A DNA stretch of 64,000 nt from Mycobacterium sp. AZCC_0083 (GCF_014202335.1 NZ_JACHGP010000003.1:62001-126000); one strand, 5' to 3'. Shown: positions 42,959 to 53,389, counted from the first letter of the stretch. The notes: generated by a model from the letters alone, not told the origin. Numbers and translations are program-made.

Positions 42959-43984
42959 ATGGCATCCGCTCAACGCGAACCCAACGTCGTCGTCCTCGGT
43001 GGAGGCTCCTGGGGCACGACCGTGGCTTCCATCTGTGCGCGGCGCGGGCCGACGCTGCAGTGGGTGCGTTCCGAGGACACCGCCAAGGACATCAACGACA
43101 ACCATCGCAACTCCCGTTATCTTGGCGACGAGGTCGAGCTGTCGCCGACGTTGCAGGCCACCACCGACTTCTCCGAGGCGGCAGGAACGGCCGACGTCGT
43201 CGTCATGGGCGTGCCGTCGCACGGCTTCCGCGGCGTGCTGGAGCAGCTGAGCAAGGAGCTGCGGCCCTGGGTGCCGGTGGTGTCGCTGGTGAAGGGTCTC
43301 GAGCAGGGCACCAACAAGCGGATGAGCCAGATCGTCGACGAGGTGCTGCCAGGACATCCGGCGGGAATCCTGGCCGGGCCGAACATCGCCCGAGAGGTCG
43401 CCGAGGGCTACGCCGCCGCCGCGGTGCTCGCCATGCCCGACACGAAGTTGGCCGCCAATCTCGGAAAGCTGTTCCGCACCAAGCGGTTCCGCACCTACAC
43501 CACCGACGACGTGGTCGGGGTGGAGATGGCCGGTGCGCTGAAGAACGTCTACGCGATCGCCGTCGGCATGGGCTACTCGTTGGGCATCGGGGAGAATACC
43601 CGGGCCATGGTGATGGCCCGCGCCGTGCGCGAGATGTCCAAGCTTGGCGAGGCGATGGGCGGGCACCGCGACACGTTCGCCGGCCTGGCTGGCATGGGTG
43701 ACCTCATCGTCACGTGCACCAGCCAGCGCAGCCGCAACCGCCACGTCGGCGAGGAACTCGGTTCTGGCAAGACGATCGAGGAGATCATCGCCTCGATGAA
43801 CCAGGTCGCCGAGGGCGTCAAGGCCGCCAGTGTGATCATGGAGTTCGCCAACGAGTACGGGTTGAACATGCCGATCGCCCGCGAAGTCGACGGCGTGATC
43901 AACCACGGCGCCACCGTCAAGGACGCCTACCACGGCCTGGCCGCCGAGAAACCCGGCCATGAGGTGCACGGTTCCGGCTTCTAA
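42959..43984 (+). CDS. gpsA: NAD(P)-dependent glycerol-3-phosphate dehydrogenase
   Basis: 341 residues. Nucleotide-binding GGGSWGTTVAS at the N-terminus; VSLVKGLEQGTNKRMSQI; AGPNIAREVAEG; catalytic Lys in EMAGALKNVYAIAVGM; and GLAGMGDLIVTCTSQRSRNR, all diagnostic of GpsA. Makes sn-glycerol 3-phosphate for phospholipid synthesis. Corresponds to the gpdA1 position in M. tuberculosis by remembered synteny. Confidence 0.96.
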   Translation: MASAQREPNVVVLGGGSWGTTVASICARRGPTLQWVRSEDTAKDINDNHRNSRYLGDEVELSPTLQATTDFSEAAGTADVVVMGVPSHGFRGVLEQLSKELRPWVPVVSLVKGLEQGTNKRMSQIVDEVLPGHPAGILAGPNIAREVAEGYAAAAVLAMPDTKLAANLGKLFRTKRFRTYTTDDVVGVEMAGALKNVYAIAVGMGYSLGIGENTRAMVMARAVREMSKLGEAMGGHRDTFAGLAGMGDLIVTCTSQRSRNRHVGEELGSGKTIEEIIASMNQVAEGVKAASVIMEFANEYGLNMPIAREVDGVINHGATVKDAYHGLAAEKPGHEVHGSGF

Positions 43985-44060
43985 GCCAGCAAACGCAGAA
44001 CGCCGACGTATCGGCCATTCGATCGACACATTCGGTCGTTCGCTGCCAAGATCAACAACC

Positions 44061-46847
44061 ATGACGGGTGGTGGACTCGGCCGGCCGGCCGAACGAAACG
44101 CCATCGCTGACTTCCTGACTACCGCCGAATCGGGCCAGGCCGGCCTGATCATCGAGGGTGAGGCAGGCATCGGCAAGACCAACCTGTGGTTGGACGCCGT
44201 CGAGCAGGCCCGCACGCGCGGGTTCCGCGTCCTCGCCGCTCAGGTAGGCGAAGCCGAAACGGTCCTCGCCTACGCCGCGGTCGGAGACCTGCTCGGCGAC
44301 ATCGAGACGGCCACGCTCGACGGACTGCCCGAAGTGCAGCGACTGGCCGTCGACCGGGTACTGCTGCGGGCCGCAGGCGACGGGCTCGTCACCGACCAGC
44401 GGGTGGTGGCAGCGGCGCTGTCCTCCATCGTCGACGCGCTGTCCCCTACGACGCCCGTGCTGGTGGCCATCGACGACGTGCAGTGGCTGGACCCGTCGAG
44501 CCACGCGGTCGTGGCGTTCGCGGCGCGTCGGCTCCGCGGCCGGGTGGGCGTGCTGCTCAGCGAACGGTGCGAACCCGACAAGGGCACCGCGTGGTTGCGG
44601 ATCGGCGAGCCCGACGACTTCACCCACATCCGGCTGGGTCCGATGAGCCTGGGTGGCCTGCATTCGATCATCATGGCGAATCTCGGCAAGCCGCTGTCCC
44701 GTCCGGTCATGGTGCGCATCGCCGAACTCTCGGGCGGGAACCCGTTTTACGCGCTGGAGCTGGCGCGGGCGATGGGCGGGCGACCGTTGCAACCGGAGCC
44801 AGGACTGCCGCGCACGCTGGCCGAGCTGGTGCGTCTGCGGATCGGGCGCCTCGACGGCGACGTACGCACCGTGCTGCTCGCGGTCGCATCCGTCTCCGCC
44901 CCGACCGTTGATCTGCTGGCCCGCGTCAACGACACCACCGCGGAACGGATCGTCGACTTGCTGGAGGGTGTTGAGGCGGACGGCATCGTCGGCATCGTCG
45001 GCAACCGAGTCCGGTTCTCCCATCCACTGCTTGCCCGCGGCGTCTACACCGACGCGACCCCGGCGAGCCGCCGCGCCATGCACCGGGCGCTGGCGGCCAT
45101 CGAGGCCGAGCCCGAACTCAGGGCCCGCCACCTCGCCCTGGCGACGGCCAGCTCGGACGACACCACCTTCAAGGCGCTCGACGCCGCGGCCGACGCCGCG
45201 CGGGGCCGTGGCGCACCGGCCGCCGCTGCCGAACTGCTCGACCTGGCGATCGGGCTCGGCGGCGACAAGCCGTGGCGCCGGATTCGGGCGGCGGGAGACC
45301 ATTTCTACGCAGGCAACACCGACCACGCCGAGAGCGTGCTCACCCCGATGGTCGATCAGTTGCGACCGGGGATGCTGCGCGGTATCGCGCTGAACCTGCT
45401 CGCCGCGATCCGCATCTACGACAACAACTTCGTCACGGCCATGGATCTGCTCGCCCGCGCCGTCGACGACACGCAGGACGTTGCGCCCATCCTCGTACAG
45501 ACGTTGTTGAACCTCTCCTTCACCCAGGGCATGGGCGCCTTCGCGGAAGGCACACCCGCGCACGGCACGTTCGACGAATCGATGACCAACGCCCGCAGGG
45601 CTGCCACCGTGGCGGAGACCACCGGCATCCCCGGGTTGGCGAGCCAGGCTCTGGCCCATTGGGCCCACACGCAATTCATGTACGGCCACGGCATCGACGA
45701 GGCGAGCCTGACCCGCGCGCTCGAGCTCGAACAGGTCAACGACGACGTCCCGATGCCGTTCAGCGCCAGCGCAGTCGAGGCGCTCATCCTGGCGTACACG
45801 GGCCGGATCGACGAGGCCCGCACCCGAATGCGCGCCGTCTACGAACGCTGCGTCGAACGCGGCGCGGACCGAAACGTGTTGGTCGTGGCCGAGTATTGCG
45901 CCCTGATCGAGATGTGGAGCGGCAATCTCACCGAGGCCGCGGTGATGGCCGACGCGGCCATCGAACGTGCGCAGCAGCTCGGTGGCGGGACCGTCGACGT
46001 CATCGGGCTCAGCATCCGCGCCGCGGTGCACGCCCACGCCGGCCACGGGACCGAGGCGCTGGCCGATGTCGACGCGGCACTGCGGGCCGCCCAGGCGTGC
46101 GGGGCGCCCCGAATGACCGAATGGCCCTTGATGGCAAAGGGATTCATGGAGGTGTCACTGGGCAGGTACGACGACGCAGTGGTCACGTTCGCGCCCATGG
46201 TCTCGCGGCTCGGCATCATCCCCGGTACCGAGATCATGAGCGGCTGGTACCTGCCGAACGCCGCGGAGGCAATGGTGGCACTGAGCCGGCTCGACGAGGC
46301 CGAACCGCTGATCGAGGCACTGGAGCGCAACGGAGCAGAACACGACCGACCATGGATGCTCGCGGCGGGCGCCCGCTGTCGCGCGTTGTGGCTGGCGGCC
46401 AACGGCGACGTCGACGCCGCCCTCGAGTCGGTGAACCGCGCGATGGCCGAACACGACCGCACGCCGATGCGTTTCGAGCGGGCCCGCACCCGACTGCTCC
46501 TCGGCAAGCTGCAGCGCAGGCGTCGGCTCAAGGATGCCGCCTCCAAGACCCTCGCGGAAGCGCTCGCCGAGTTCGAGGAAGTGGGTGCGCCGTGGTGGGC
46601 CGACCACGTTCGCGCCGAGCTCGCCCGTACCAACGTCCGGCCCAACTCGGCTGTTGCGCTCACTCCGTCCGAACAGCGGGTGGCCGACCTGGCCGCCTCC
46701 GGCATGACCAACCGCGACGTCGCCGCGACGCTGTTCATCGGGATCAAGACCGTCGAGCACAACCTGAGCCGGGTCTACAACAAGCTGGGCATCCGCTCCC
46801 GCGCCGAACTCGGCAGGCGGATGGACCAGTTGCGCGACGCCGAGTGA
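44061..46847 (+). CDS. Large LuxR-family ATPase regulator (LAL type)
   Basis: 928 residues from ATG 44061. N-terminal AAA/STAND ATPase with Walker A GEAGIGKT (residues 33-40) and Walker B VLVAIDDVQWLDPSSH; a long TPR-like helical middle; C-terminal LuxR/GerE HTH (TPSEQRVADLAASGMTNRDV, then FIGIKTVEHNLSRVYNKLGI). LAL regulators are usually maltose/MalT-like activators sensing a small ligand. The upstream in-frame start inside gpsA is rejected. Confidence 0.93.
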   Translation: MTGGGLGRPAERNAIADFLTTAESGQAGLIIEGEAGIGKTNLWLDAVEQARTRGFRVLAAQVGEAETVLAYAAVGDLLGDIETATLDGLPEVQRLAVDRVLLRAAGDGLVTDQRVVAAALSSIVDALSPTTPVLVAIDDVQWLDPSSHAVVAFAARRLRGRVGVLLSERCEPDKGTAWLRIGEPDDFTHIRLGPMSLGGLHSIIMANLGKPLSRPVMVRIAELSGGNPFYALELARAMGGRPLQPEPGLPRTLAELVRLRIGRLDGDVRTVLLAVASVSAPTVDLLARVNDTTAERIVDLLEGVEADGIVGIVGNRVRFSHPLLARGVYTDATPASRRAMHRALAAIEAEPELRARHLALATASSDDTTFKALDAAADAARGRGAPAAAAELLDLAIGLGGDKPWRRIRAAGDHFYAGNTDHAESVLTPMVDQLRPGMLRGIALNLLAAIRIYDNNFVTAMDLLARAVDDTQDVAPILVQTLLNLSFTQGMGAFAEGTPAHGTFDESMTNARRAATVAETTGIPGLASQALAHWAHTQFMYGHGIDEASLTRALELEQVNDDVPMPFSASAVEALILAYTGRIDEARTRMRAVYERCVERGADRNVLVVAEYCALIEMWSGNLTEAAVMADAAIERAQQLGGGTVDVIGLSIRAAVHAHAGHGTEALADVDAALRAAQACGAPRMTEWPLMAKGFMEVSLGRYDDAVVTFAPMVSRLGIIPGTEIMSGWYLPNAAEAMVALSRLDEAEPLIEALERNGAEHDRPWMLAAGARCRALWLAANGDVDAALESVNRAMAEHDRTPMRFERARTRLLLGKLQRRRRLKDAASKTLAEALAEFEEVGAPWWADHVRAELARTNVRPNSAVALTPSEQRVADLAASGMTNRDVAATLFIGIKTVEHNLSRVYNKLGIRSRAELGRRMDQLRDAE

Positions 46848-46869
46848 CGCCGGACGCGATACTCCCAGC

Positions 46870-47706
46870 ATGCCGCCGAAGAACGTGCCGCCGCCACCGC
46901 CGCTGAAGACCGCGCAGACCCTGCAAGAGTCCATCGCGAACTTCGATGCGGTCGTCGCCTGGGCGATCAACGCCCCGAGCGGCATCGGCTACTTCGCGAC
47001 GATCTACAAGCGGGCGACGATCGCGGTGAGCAACGCGATCGACACGGGCAAATTCCAGCACCCCGAGGTGATGACGCGATTTACCTTGACCTTCTCGCAG
47101 CGCTACTTCGACGCCCTCAACGCCCACTTCCATCCGAGCGACTACACGGGGCCGACCCACGTGTGGCAGTGGGCGTTCGACGGCGTCGACTACGCCGAAC
47201 CGATCATCTTCCAGCACCTGCTGACCGCGGTCGACGCGCACATCAACCTCGATCTGGGGATCACGGCCGCTCAGGTCGGCGCTGGGGCCATGGACGATCT
47301 GCATCACGACTTCGACATGATCAACGCGATCCTGGGCAGTCAGGTCCAGGGTGTGTTCGACGCACTGGCGGAGGTGTCGCCGCGAACACACACCATCCGT
47401 AATCTGCTGCCCGGCGACGAGGTGGACGAGATCAACGCGCTGCTGATCGTATTCCGTGATCTCGCATGGAAGTTCGCGAACGTGCTGGCCGATTCACCGG
47501 ACGACTTCCAAGAGTTGGTCGACCTCCAGGATTCCAGGGCATGCCTGTTGAGCACCTGCTACCTCTATCCGCCGGACAAGATCCGCTCGGTGGTCGACTG
47601 GATCGCCGACAAGGAGAGCCGGGACGTCGCACGGAACGTTCGCGTGCTCGACGTCGCCGCGGCGATACCGAACGAGCTGAACGAAGCCTTCCTCCGTCCG
47701 CTTTAG
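46870..47706 (+). CDS. DUF5995-family protein
   Basis: 278 residues. Features: FTLTFSQRYFDALNAHFHPS, HVWQWAFDGVD, and FQHLLTAVDAHINLDLGITA, a His/Asp-rich helical core I associate with DUF5995, whose function is unknown. The HxNxDLG residues could bind a metal. The stop overlaps that of the convergent FAD enzyme by 4 bp. Confidence 0.8.
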   Translation: MPPKNVPPPPPLKTAQTLQESIANFDAVVAWAINAPSGIGYFATIYKRATIAVSNAIDTGKFQHPEVMTRFTLTFSQRYFDALNAHFHPSDYTGPTHVWQWAFDGVDYAEPIIFQHLLTAVDAHINLDLGITAAQVGAGAMDDLHHDFDMINAILGSQVQGVFDALAEVSPRTHTIRNLLPGDEVDEINALLIVFRDLAWKFANVLADSPDDFQELVDLQDSRACLLSTCYLYPPDKIRSVVDWIADKESRDVARNVRVLDVAAAIPNELNEAFLRPL

Positions 47707-49400
47707 CGGTTCGCCAGCTTGACGGCGGTGAGTATGCCGCGCGCGGCGAGATCGGTCCCCTCCAGCTCGCCCGACTCCGTCACGCGCACAGGTGATTTCT
47801 TCGGGCCGCGGCAACCCAGCCGCCACTGCACGGCGTCGGCGAACCTGAAGGGCGCCAGGATGAGTGGTTCCTTCAATTCGAACACCCGACAGGGCTGATG
47901 CGGTGAACCCTCTTTCGCGAGGATGCCGTTCACGGCCCTGCGTGCCCCTTCGTTGGCGCCCTCCATCGTCGCGAGATCGGTGTTGGTGCGCACGAAGTCG
48001 GCGGCCAGCACCAGGTTGGCGATGGCCGTCACCGCCTCGGGCCGGTTCTTCCACGACCCCGCGGTGTTGATCAGCAGCGGCTCGGCGTTGGTCGCCTCGG
48101 ACGGATTCGGGAACTGGATGCCCGGATCGAGAAACTTGTGAACCACGTTCTCCTCGTTGATCTCTCCGTTGTCGAAGTGGACTTCCATCTGCTTCCAGAC
48201 CTCGGCGAAGATCTCCTCCTGTGTGCACGCGTTGGCGGCCTTCTGGTAGATCAGGCCGGGCTGATCCCAGTCCGAAACGTCCACCGAGATGATGTCCCTG
48301 ACGAGTCCGTCGGCGCGGTTCTGGAGGTCCTCAGTCCAGAACTGCTGCTGTGCGAGCGCGGTGAGCGCCCACGGCGCGTCGATGAAGATGATGTGACCGT
48401 TTGGCAGATTCGCAGGCACGTCCAGGTAGAACATCGCCCCGTTCATCCACCGCGTGGTCAGGCTGTCGATGTGGGCCAGCTGCGGATCCGCGGCACGGAT
48501 GTCGTTGGTGAGCAGGTTCTGCAACCGCTCGACCGGCATAGCCGCGAGGTAGTAGTCGGCCTCGATCACCGTCGGACCGTCCGGGCCCACGACGGTCACA
48601 CCGGTGATCGACTCTCCGTCGCACTGGATTCCGGCGACCGGGTGACGGCCGTGCAACACCACGCCCAACTCGTCGCGCAGGTAGTCGAGCCACGGGTCGA
48701 TCCAGACCTCACTCGTCGGCCCGTTCAGTACGCGATCCGTTTGCCCCCCGATGTCGGCGCCGACCTGGAGCAACTGGGTCAAGACGGCGCAGCCCGTACG
48801 CGCCGACATCTCCTCGGCGCGGGCGGCGACGAGCGTACGGGTCATGCCGATCGCGATGAACTTCCGATACGCCTCCGACTTGTTCTTGCCGTCGGTGAAC
48901 TCCCACCAACTCTGCGACTCGAACTCGGCGAGCCGACGTTCGTCGCACGCGGTGAGGTAGGCCAGGATTCGCTCGAAGAAGAACAGGAACTCGTGCAGGG
49001 GAATGCCGAGCGTCGCGACGAGATCGAACATGAACTTCACCATCTTGGTGAGATCGTCGACGTCCGAAGGGAACGACATCGGCGCGATCAGTTCATTGGC
49101 CCCGCCCGCCTGGGCCATCATGGTCTCGGTGGCCTGGACCAGGTTGTCCTTCACCGTGCGGCCCTGATAGGGAATCTCGGCCATGGTGGCGTCCAGGTGC
49201 CGATAAAAGCCTGGGAAGAACCGGAAGCCGTGCTCGCCTGGCAGCGGATGCGTACCCGTGTCAGGCACCGGTATCGAGCGGGCCTTGCCGCCGAACACCT
49301 CGCGCGCCTCGTAGACCGTAACCTCGAACCCCCGCTTGGCGAGTTCGTGCGCAGCGCTCAGTCCGCCCACTCCACCCCCAAGCACCGCAACGGATGCCAT
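47703..49400 (-). CDS. FAD-dependent oxidoreductase, hydroxysqualene dehydroxylase/phytoene desaturase type
   Basis: 565 residues. N-terminal FAD motif VAVLGGGVGGLSAAHELAKR then VTVYEAREVFGGKARS; the segment GEHGFRFFPGFYRHLDATMA is typical of HpnE-like/amine-oxidase-superfamily enzymes. FAD-closing motif near the C-terminus: NLVLAADFVRTNTDLATMEG. Unusually long for the family because of a C-terminal extension. Substrate probably an isoprenoid or lipid; the nearby polyprenyl synthase and reductase fit that idea. Confidence 0.88.
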   Translation of the reverse strand: MASVAVLGGGVGGLSAAHELAKRGFEVTVYEAREVFGGKARSIPVPDTGTHPLPGEHGFRFFPGFYRHLDATMAEIPYQGRTVKDNLVQATETMMAQAGGANELIAPMSFPSDVDDLTKMVKFMFDLVATLGIPLHEFLFFFERILAYLTACDERRLAEFESQSWWEFTDGKNKSEAYRKFIAIGMTRTLVAARAEEMSARTGCAVLTQLLQVGADIGGQTDRVLNGPTSEVWIDPWLDYLRDELGVVLHGRHPVAGIQCDGESITGVTVVGPDGPTVIEADYYLAAMPVERLQNLLTNDIRAADPQLAHIDSLTTRWMNGAMFYLDVPANLPNGHIIFIDAPWALTALAQQQFWTEDLQNRADGLVRDIISVDVSDWDQPGLIYQKAANACTQEEIFAEVWKQMEVHFDNGEINEENVVHKFLDPGIQFPNPSEATNAEPLLINTAGSWKNRPEAVTAIANLVLAADFVRTNTDLATMEGANEGARRAVNGILAKEGSPHQPCRVFELKEPLILAPFRFADAVQWRLGCRGPKKSPVRVTESGELEGTDLAARGILTAVKLANR

Positions 49401-49432
49401 TCGGTGATGTTAAGTGGGACGGCCCGGTGCCG

Positions 49433-49975
49433 TCAGTTGAAGTACGGGTTCTTGCCCGCGCCAGTGTTCAGCAGCAGCGGATTGTTGGGCTCGAGGATGA
49501 AGCTGCCCCCGGGGCTGAGGACGAACCCCGCTCCGTCGTACGTGTTACTGCACTCGGTGATCGTGCCGTCGGTTCCACACGTGACGTTGCGGAAGCTGAT
49601 GCGCGTGCCGGGCAGTAACCGGTTGGGCAGGCCATCGAAGATGAACAGCGGCCGATCGGTGTTGGCGAAACCCGGCGGGCCCTGCTGTGAACCGGTGACC
49701 GCGTTGGCGTCGCCCGGTGCCGCAGGCAGTGGGCCACTGCAGCCGTACTTGCCTGATGCGCGGCTGATGCCGCACACGATGTCGCCGGGCACCGCGAAGC
49801 CGTAGTACTCGCTGTTCGGTATCGCGAAATCCGACGGCTTCGCTGACGTGAGCGCAGGGAGGTTCAACGGCGGTGGAGGAGGCGGCGCGGGTTCGGGATC
49901 GGCGCCGGCCACACCGGGCACTCCGATCACAGCTGCCCCCGCAGCCACCACGCCGATCAGGATTCTGGTCAGCAC
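49433..49975 (-). CDS. Secreted mycobacterial protein of unknown function
   Basis: 180 residues with a signal peptide (MLTRILIGVVAAGAAVIGVP, cleavage near GVAGA-DP) and a Pro-rich spacer (PAPPPPPPLNLP). The mature part has four Cys (DIVCGISRASGKYGCSG; RNVTCGTDGTITECSN) that could form two disulfides. Looks like a small beta-sandwich exported protein; many mycobacterial hypotheticals share this layout. Confidence 0.82.
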   Translation of the reverse strand: MLTRILIGVVAAGAAVIGVPGVAGADPEPAPPPPPPLNLPALTSAKPSDFAIPNSEYYGFAVPGDIVCGISRASGKYGCSGPLPAAPGDANAVTGSQQGPPGFANTDRPLFIFDGLPNRLLPGTRISFRNVTCGTDGTITECSNTYDGAGFVLSPGGSFILEPNNPLLLNTGAGKNPYFN

Positions 49976-50132
49976 AGGCCCACCTTAGAGGTTGCCGGCG
50001 TCACTCGCACTACTACGGCAACACGAGCAACGCCCGCCCAGCGTGCGCAGAGGGCGGGTCCCGGGCCGGATTTCCGCCATGGGCGCACATTGGGCGCGGG
50101 CGGGGCCGATGACTCGGGCTCGGCGACGACGC

Positions 50133-51014
50133 TCAGTACTGACCGGGTCCGCGGCCGGCCATCAGCTCCAGCCGCGCGATGCGTTCGGCAACCGGCGGGT
50201 GCGTGGAGAACAACTTGCCGATCTTCTCGCCGGCCCGGAAGGGGTTGGCGATCATCAGATGAGCCTGGTCGGCCAACTGCGGCTCGGGCGGCAACGGGGC
50301 CTGCTGCACCCCGACGCTGATCTTGCGCAGGGCGCTCGCCAACGACAGTGGATCGCCGGTCAGCTCGGCGCCGGACTGGTCGGCCTGGTACTCCCGCGAC
50401 CGGGACACCGCCAGGCGGATGACCGTCGCCGCGATCGGGCCGAGCAGCGAAACCAAAAGAATGGCAAAGGGATTGGTGCCGCCGTCGCGGTTCCCGCCGA
50501 ACATGCTCGCGAAGAAGGCCAGGTTGGCCAGCGCAGTGATCACCGACGCCATCGCGCCGGCGACACACGAAATGAGGATGTCGCGGTTGTAGACGTGCGA
50601 CAGCTCGTGGCCAAGCACGGCGCGCAGCTCGCGCTCGTTGAGAAGCTGCAGGATGCCCGAGGTACAGCACACCGCGGCGTTGCGCGGGTTGCGGCCGGTG
50701 GCGAATGCGTTGGGCGCGGCGGTGTCGCTGATGTAGAGCCGGGGCATCGGCTGGTGCGCGGTGTTCGCCAACTCGCGGACGATCTTGTACATCAGCGGGG
50801 CTTGCAGTTCGTTGACCGGCTGGGCGTGCATCGCCCGCAGCGCCATCTTGTCGCTGTTGAAGTACACGTAGGCGTTCATGCCGACGGCGAACAACACGGC
50901 AAGGCCGAGAATGGCCCTGCTCTGGAACAGCGCCCCGATGAACACGATCAGCGCGGAGAACCCCACCAGCAACACGAACGTCTTCAGCCGGTTCGCGTGT
51001 GGATGCCACGTCAT
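50133..51014 (-). CDS. htpX: Membrane zinc protease HtpX
   Basis: 293 residues. Four hydrophobic segments, the zinc motif HELSH (His136, Glu137, His140) and the third ligand Glu208 in [17 protein letters not shown]. Starts [20 protein letters not shown]. Membrane protein quality-control peptidase of the M48B family; matches Rv0563 by remembered gene order. Confidence 0.96.
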   Translation of the reverse strand: MTWHPHANRLKTFVLLVGFSALIVFIGALFQSRAILGLAVLFAVGMNAYVYFNSDKMALRAMHAQPVNELQAPLMYKIVRELANTAHQPMPRLYISDTAAPNAFATGRNPRNAAVCCTSGILQLLNERELRAVLGHELSHVYNRDILISCVAGAMASVITALANLAFFASMFGGNRDGGTNPFAILLVSLLGPIAATVIRLAVSRSREYQADQSGAELTGDPLSLASALRKISVGVQQAPLPPEPQLADQAHLMIANPFRAGEKIGKLFSTHPPVAERIARLELMAGRGPGQY

Positions 51015-51089
51015 CGTTTGCTTCTTCCTATGAAACTGGGGAAGTCTTCGCTGACTGAACGCCGGGCGGCCTCTCGCCGTTCCCTGCCG

Positions 51090-52097
51090 TCAACCGTGGC
51101 GGTTGACCGTGTAGTCGACGAGGTTCGCCAACGCCAGCCGTCCCGGAACGTCGGGCAGTTTGGCCAGCTCATCGCGGGCTTCCGCCGCATACCGGAAGAC
51201 GGTCTCCTTGGCCTGGGCGATGCCGCGTGACGAACGCAACAGCTGCAATGCCTCGGCCAGGTCGTCGTCGTTGTCGACGGGACCGGCCAGCAATTCGCGC
51301 AGCCGGTCGGCGTCGGGGCCGCCGTCGCGCAAGGCATAGAGCACCGGCAGCGTGTGCACGCCCTCGCGCAGGTCGGTGCCTGGCACCTTCCCGGACTCGT
51401 CGGGATCGCTATCGATGTCGATGATGTCGTCGGAGATCTGGAACGCCGTGCCGACGATGCCGCCGAGCCGGAACAGCCGCTCGATCTGCTCGTCGTCGGC
51501 GCCGGAGAACGTCGCGCCGAACCGTCCCGACGCGGCGATCAGGCACGCCGTCTTCTCGTAGACCACCTTGAGGTAGTGCTCGACGGAGTCGGCGCCCTCG
51601 ACCGCGCCGCGGGTCTCCCGCATCTGTCCGGTCACCAACTGCGCGAAGGTGTCGGCGATGATGCGAACTGCCTCTGGCCCGAGCCGCGACACCAGCCGCG
51701 ACGCCGTCGCGAAGAGGTAGTCGCCCGCGAGGATCGCGATGTTGTTGCCCCATCGGGCATTGGCGCTGTCGGCGCCGCGTCGCACCTGCGCCTCGTCCAT
51801 CACGTCGTCGTGGTACAGCGTGGCCAGGTGCACCAGCTCGATGACCGCACCCGCGACGGTGACCTGCCACGCGTCGGGTTCCGGCCCGAGCTGCGCCGAC
51901 AGCACCGTGAACAGTGGACGGAACCGTTTGCCGCCGGCCTGGAACAGGTGCTGAACGGCCTCGGCCATCAGCTCATCGGCTTTGCCCAGCTCAGTGGCCA
52001 TCAGCTCTTCGATGCGCGCCACCCCGTCGCGGACCTCCGCGGCGAACGCGGCGTCACCAAAGTCCACGCCCGCGACCACGGTCGCTGGTGTCTTCAT
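51090..52097 (-). CDS. grcC1: Polyprenyl diphosphate synthase (GrcC-like)
   Basis: 335 residues from ATG 52097; the longer frame upstream is shadow of menJ. First Asp-rich motif in LATLYHDDVMDEAQVRRGAD, second in FQISDDIIDIDSDPDESGKV, and GGKRFRPLF for substrate binding: a trans-long-chain isoprenyl diphosphate synthase. Divergent from menJ with 20 bp between starts, so the prenyl-chain maker and reductase probably share a promoter region. Likely supplies the side chain of menaquinone. Confidence 0.95.
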   Translation of the reverse strand: MKTPATVVAGVDFGDAAFAAEVRDGVARIEELMATELGKADELMAEAVQHLFQAGGKRFRPLFTVLSAQLGPEPDAWQVTVAGAVIELVHLATLYHDDVMDEAQVRRGADSANARWGNNIAILAGDYLFATASRLVSRLGPEAVRIIADTFAQLVTGQMRETRGAVEGADSVEHYLKVVYEKTACLIAASGRFGATFSGADDEQIERLFRLGGIVGTAFQISDDIIDIDSDPDESGKVPGTDLREGVHTLPVLYALRDGGPDADRLRELLAGPVDNDDDLAEALQLLRSSRGIAQAKETVFRYAAEARDELAKLPDVPGRLALANLVDYTVNRHG

Positions 52098-52117
52098 TGC
52101 TCCAACATACTGGGGGG

Positions 52118-53335
52118 ATGAAGCGGTCCGACGTGGTGGTGATCGGTGCCGGACCCGCGGGTTCGGCAGCCGCCGCATGGGCCGCCCGCAACGGCCGCGA
52201 CGTGCTGGTGATCGACTCGGCCCAGTTCCCCCGCGACAAGGCATGCGGTGACGGATTGACCCCACGCGCGGTCGTCGAACTCGAACTCCTCGGCCTTGGC
52301 CCGTGGCTGGACGGCCGGATCCGCCACCACGGTCTGCGGATGTCGGGTTTCGGTGCCGACGTCGAGATCGGCTGGCCGGGTCCGTCGTTCCCTTCGTCGA
52401 GCAGCGCGGTGCCCCGCACCGAGCTCGACGACAGAATCCGATCGGTCGCCGCCGACGACGGCGCGAAGATGCTGCTCGGCGCCAAAGCGGTTGGAGTCCA
52501 GCATGATTCATCGGGCCGGGTGACCTCGGTGACGCTGGACGACGGCGCGGAGATCGGCTGCACGGACCTGATCGTCGCCGACGGCGCGCGGTCCACGCTG
52601 GGGCGCGTACTGGGCCGAACGTGGCACCAGGAGACGGTGTACGGCGTGGCGGTCCGCGGCTACATCGCGACCCCGCGCAGCAGCGAGCCGTGGATCACGT
52701 CGCACCTCGAGCTGCGCTCCCCCGAAGGACAAATTCTGCCCGGCTACGGGTGGATCTTCCCGCTGGGCAACGGCGAGGTGAACATCGGCGTCGGCGCCCT
52801 GGCGACCGCCAAACGCCCCGCCGACGCCGCGCTGCGCCCGTTGATGTCGTACTACACGCGGCTACGCCGCGAAGAGTGGGGATTCACCGGTGAGCCGCGG
52901 GCGGGACTGTCGGCGCTGTTGCCGATGGGCGGCGCGGTGTCGGGGATCGCCGGGCCGAACTGGGTGCTGATCGGCGACGCTGCAGCCTGCGTCAACCCGC
53001 TCAATGGGGAGGGCATCGACTACGGGCTCGAGACCGGACGGCTCGCCGCCGAGTTGCTCGGCACGGAAGACCTGTCGCAGGTGTGGCCGGACGAACTGCG
53101 GCGCCACTACGGCCAGGGATTCTCCGTGGCACGCCGATTGGCGCTGTTGCTGACCATCCCCCGGTTCCTGCCGGTGACCGGTCCCGTCGCGATGCGCTCG
53201 GAGTTCCTGATGGGCATCGCGGTCCGGGTGATGGGCAACCTCGTCACCGACGAGGACGCCGACTGGATCGCGCGGGTCTGGCGTCGCGCAGGCGCGGGCT
53301 CGCGTCGCATCGACCGCCGCAAGCCGTTCAGCTGA
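52118..53335 (+). CDS. menJ: Geranylgeranyl reductase family protein (MenJ-like)
   Basis: 405 residues from ATG 52118. FAD motif VVVIGAGPAGSAAAAWAARN; DKACGDGLTPRAV, the family's CGDG signature; WIFPLGNGEVNIGVGAL; and LIGDAAACVNPLNGEGIDYG. In M. tuberculosis the Rv0561c homologue reduces one double bond of the menaquinone isoprenyl chain. Pairing with the divergent prenyl synthase supports that role. Confidence 0.94.
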   Translation: MKRSDVVVIGAGPAGSAAAAWAARNGRDVLVIDSAQFPRDKACGDGLTPRAVVELELLGLGPWLDGRIRHHGLRMSGFGADVEIGWPGPSFPSSSSAVPRTELDDRIRSVAADDGAKMLLGAKAVGVQHDSSGRVTSVTLDDGAEIGCTDLIVADGARSTLGRVLGRTWHQETVYGVAVRGYIATPRSSEPWITSHLELRSPEGQILPGYGWIFPLGNGEVNIGVGALATAKRPADAALRPLMSYYTRLRREEWGFTGEPRAGLSALLPMGGAVSGIAGPNWVLIGDAAACVNPLNGEGIDYGLETGRLAAELLGTEDLSQVWPDELRRHYGQGFSVARRLALLLTIPRFLPVTGPVAMRSEFLMGIAVRVMGNLVTDEDADWIARVWRRAGAGSRRIDRRKPFS

Positions 53336-53363
53336 CGTAGCCGAGCGGCAGCTGACTTCGGCC

Positions 53364-53389
53364 AAAATATGTCAGTACTGACATATTTT
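53364..53389. promoter_or_regulatory. Perfect 26-bp palindrome, operator with core TGTCAGTACTGACA
   Basis: AT-flanked perfect inverted repeat (arms AAAATATGTCAGT) located 11 bp before the first start codon of the secreted-protein gene at 53400. The same core recurs at 62859-62880, 63630-63645 and 63656-63669 around the TetR and second mce operon. Confidence 0.82.

Noticed and set aside
44052..46046. Very long open frame antisense to the LuxR-family regulator
   Set aside because: A 664-codon frame on the minus strand mirrors the GC-rich codon pattern of the real plus-strand gene; it has no domain and low-complexity composition.
48138..49805. Long plus-strand frame opposite the FAD oxidoreductase
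   Set aside because: Shadow of a gene with clear FAD motifs; composition (Arg/His/Val-rich) is typical of antisense translation.
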